A stretch of 64,000 bases of DNA from NCBI RefSeq assembly GCF_900496995.4, contig NC_044010.1:2170001-2234000 (forward strand), given 5' to 3'. How positions within the stretch are numbered: the stretch's first letter is position 1; each line of letters opens with the position of its first letter. The notes under the pieces were generated by a model. That model was not told where the DNA came from and made no database searches. It saw nothing but the letters and a program-made list of their open reading frames with translations. The translations under genes and the position numbers were made by a program. The DNA is from Aquila chrysaetos chrysaetos (taxonomy: Eukaryota > Chordata > Aves > Accipitriformes > Accipitridae). Shown in pieces: positions 61,234 through 64,000 of the stretch.

Positions 61234-64000
61234 GTATGTTTAAAAAGGAAACAAAATTTTGTGAGCTACATCTGCTTTTTTCTTCAGTGTGAATTGAAGT
61301 TAGAGATTTTTTTAACATACCTATGCTATTCCAATAGTACTGTGGCAAATGAGATATGTAGGCTATGTGTACTGGTTTTTAACAGTTGGAAAAAATCACA
61401 TTGTAGAGGGACACAGTGCAGGCTTGAGAACAAAATCAGGGGAAGATGAAACACCCTTCTGTGTTTTGTGAAAACAAGATTTTTGGAAAGCTGCTAGCTG
61501 CTTACGTGGAGCTTTCAGAGTTAGGTGGATCTTGCTAGGGTTGGAGCGGCTGCACCTGAGGGAAATACAAGCTTCCCACAGAGATGGTTATTTCTAACAC
61601 CGAGAGAGACTTTGGTGCGTTTCAACTCTTGACACGGCCAAGAGTTTTAAAATTGGGGTTTGGGGGCAGTGTCATTTGTGACAATGATTGTCACTGGATG
61701 TTTTCCAGTGAGAGTGGTCTGGCCTCCCCTTAATTTGAGCTTGTTTCACATTATTTAGGGAGTATTCAGTTACCAATGCTACATTTCCAGCTTCAATTTT
61801 TTTTTTTCTTTTCATTCATGTTTGAATCGGCATTGTTGCTTCTGTGGGCTATCTACTCCCTGCATTTTGGTCGTCTTTGTTCACAGTATGTAGTGCTTGC
61901 ATTATACTCACAATGGCAGCCTCCCTAGACTGTTTCCATGCTTTTCCAGTGGTTATTTTTATGGTTTTCTCTATCCTGTTCTTTAAGCTGGGAACCTCAT
62001 TTGAGGTAGCCTTAGGGTCACTAATCTGTCCTCTTTCAGATCCTTTCTCAGGTCTCACTTCTACAATAACATTTGAAAGAATTAAACTAAGTGGAGGAGC
62101 AGTTGTATATTGAGGGAGAAAATATTTTTAAAGTAACCATATACATTTTACTGCTTTTCCTTCTCATTTTTATGTTGTGATTTTAGGTGGTGAGCTGTAG
62201 AAGCAGGGTCTGTTTCTTCTCTATCCTTTCAGTGCCTTGAACATTAAGGATACTGTTACAGTATTGATGATATAAGGGCAATATTGCAAAAATAATGGAT
62301 TTTGAAGGTCAGAAAAGAGCATATACTAATGCTGCACATTCGCTGTCCTTATTGACTTAAGTTGCTGTTCTCGAGGTTCAGCTTTTCTGAAAAATCTTCA
62401 AGGGCTTCAAAATTGGTCAGTCTAGAAATAGATGACATGCTATTAATGGCTCTGGGAATTGTGGATCATTATTGGCTCTTAAAGTGTGTGTAGCTCTTTC
62501 TGGTATTTAACTAGCTCCGATTCCTAGGTATTGCACCTTTTTTACAAAAGGAATATTTTTTCCTTCATTTTGCAGCTAGGGAGGTATGGGCTATCTCTAA
62601 CACTGTTTAAATTTTTACGCAAAAGACCTCGTATTGAGTTGCATATACTTCTGTATAATTGTTAGGTGGGTTTATAATTTTCACTACCAGTTATCTTGTA
62701 GAGGCTCATTCCTTGTATTTTATTTTTAATATATTAGCCAGTATTTTGCCTATCCTATAAATATTCTCATAGCTGTTCTGTGGAGAAGCTTTGGCAGCTT
62801 GTTTCTTTGAAGCAGAGAATTTAGAGGAGGGAGAAGATGTGGCACAGTGATGTCAAGAGCATACGTTTTGCTGAGGACATACGTTTTTCTGAGAATGTTT
62901 GTGTTTGGATAAATCCTAAGTTTTTTGAAAAATTCATTTTTCACAAGCAGGACTTACCCGATGTTTTGCTTTAAGTCTGAAAGTGCCTGGGAAGTATTAG
63001 AGGGGCTAGAGAATAAGGATTTGGAGAAGGAATCTGAGGATGGAGAAAGCTGGAAGTAGGATCAGATAATGCAACTAGGGACTAGCTGGACAAGGAGACT
63101 GAGGACGAGAGATAGGGGAGGAAGTTACAGATGTGGGAAGCATTAGGAGAAGTGGTGGAACTCATATGAGGAGCGAAGAGTGGAAATGGAAGGAGAAATG
63201 AGCTAGGGACAGTTGTGACCAAGGGGTGGAAAGATCAAGAAGAGACAGGACTACAAGGAAGAGAGGTTTCAGAGATATCTTTGTTGCAGAATGATGCTAA
63301 TCAGTGCTAAGCAGGTTTAATTTGTGGGCACCAAGATACCAGCATGTTTTATGGAGGAACTTAAGAAGGCATAAGGCAGAGGTTTTGGGACTCTAATGGA
63401 GATTTCTTCACATACCTGAAGAACTGTAGGAAGGTGTGCGAGCAGGCTCTATATTGCTGCTCACATCTAGAGTAGATCCTGACATTCCTGAGTCTTGCTG
63501 CTCTTGTGCTGTCAGCATCTGTCTGTGAGAATTACTGGACCTCCTTCCCCTCTTTTGGTGGTCCTCACCGAAGTGGACAGCATAGTGATACCAGTTGCTC
63601 CATTAGCTCACATCACAGGCGGATGGTTGTTCCAAAGGCTCCGTCTCTGCTGGTGAGCGCTGGGAACATCAGGATGCTGTCTCATGAGGGCATTTCAGTC
63701 TCAATTCTGAAAGCCTAGGAAATGATGCATTTGCGTATTGCATAAGTATGGACATCTAAATGCTCTCTGTTCAAAGAACGGTAAAGATTTTGTGTCCAAG
63801 TCTTGGCAGCTATACAGTGACAACTTTTAACTTGAATTCAGATTAACTGCAAGTTCTGTGTGCATGTTTCGATGATAATATTGGAATACCTAGCTCTTTC
63901 ATAGTGCTGTGCACCGGTGGCTATCTTGGCAGCTTTAGGCAGGAGGAGGTATTGTCCCCTGTCTTTACCCCAGCTAGAAGGGAAAAAGAAATTCAGACTA

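Larger units (their letters stand above)
57662..64000. other. Likely intron and flanking DNA of the unidentified gene
   Basis: If the exon at 57279 is real, this stretch is its first intron or introns. Several polypyrimidine-AG acceptor-like sites occur (57834, 58141, 61188, 61276, 62232), but none gives an exon that joins the first exon in phase and ends at a good donor. A purine-rich, GGAG-type stretch occupies 63000-63260. Frames are all under about 105 codons. Confidence 0.5.

Overview
This window looks like a gene-poor stretch of a bird nuclear genome. The evidence is three copies of avian-type endogenous-retrovirus LTRs (3159-3749, 18538-19116 and, reversed, 50778-51721), degraded CR1/L3-class LINE tails (about 12961-13280 and 44115-44385), no Alu/B1/L1 signals, and isolated CpG-rich promoter-like patches in AT-rich DNA. 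There are no bacterial operons, ribosome binding sites or phage genes. Nearly every open frame is short and, in my reading, chance.

Layout. 1-22 kb: intergenic DNA with two same-strand solo LTRs of one family, an L3 tail and a (GA)n tract between two imperfect copies of a 22-bp word. 22.3-23.5 kb: a 15-bp minisatellite of 42 full units joined to a CpG-rich block. 23.5-34.8 kb: unremarkable. 34.85-37.6 kb: a weak CpG island with a consensus splice donor, then a likely regulatory element carrying a PBX/MEIS composite site. 38-50.8 kb: intergenic, with an L3 tail, a GC-rich block (45.0-45.9 kb) and two TAAT-rich, enhancer-like stretches. 50.8-51.7 kb: an LTR of a second family on the minus strand. 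52-54 kb: two more enhancer-like stretches. 57.0-57.6 kb: the one convincing promoter, a CpG island with E2F-type sites and a Kozak-perfect ATG opening a 32-codon first exon with a good donor. Its further exons should lie to the right, in 57.6-64 kb or beyond; only one weak candidate (61189-61233) is visible.

How it fits together (inference): a long regulatory or intergenic interval leads up to the 5' end of a plus-strand gene at about 57.2 kb. I cannot identify that gene from its N-terminus; the E2F-type sites hint at cell-cycle-linked expression. Elements called conserved-noncoding-like are judged by motif content and lack of repeats or frames only; conservation could not be tested here. 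The most unusual single object is the 22.3-23.0 kb minisatellite, whose unit variants look like a CpG-deamination record and which stays open in frame on the minus strand.
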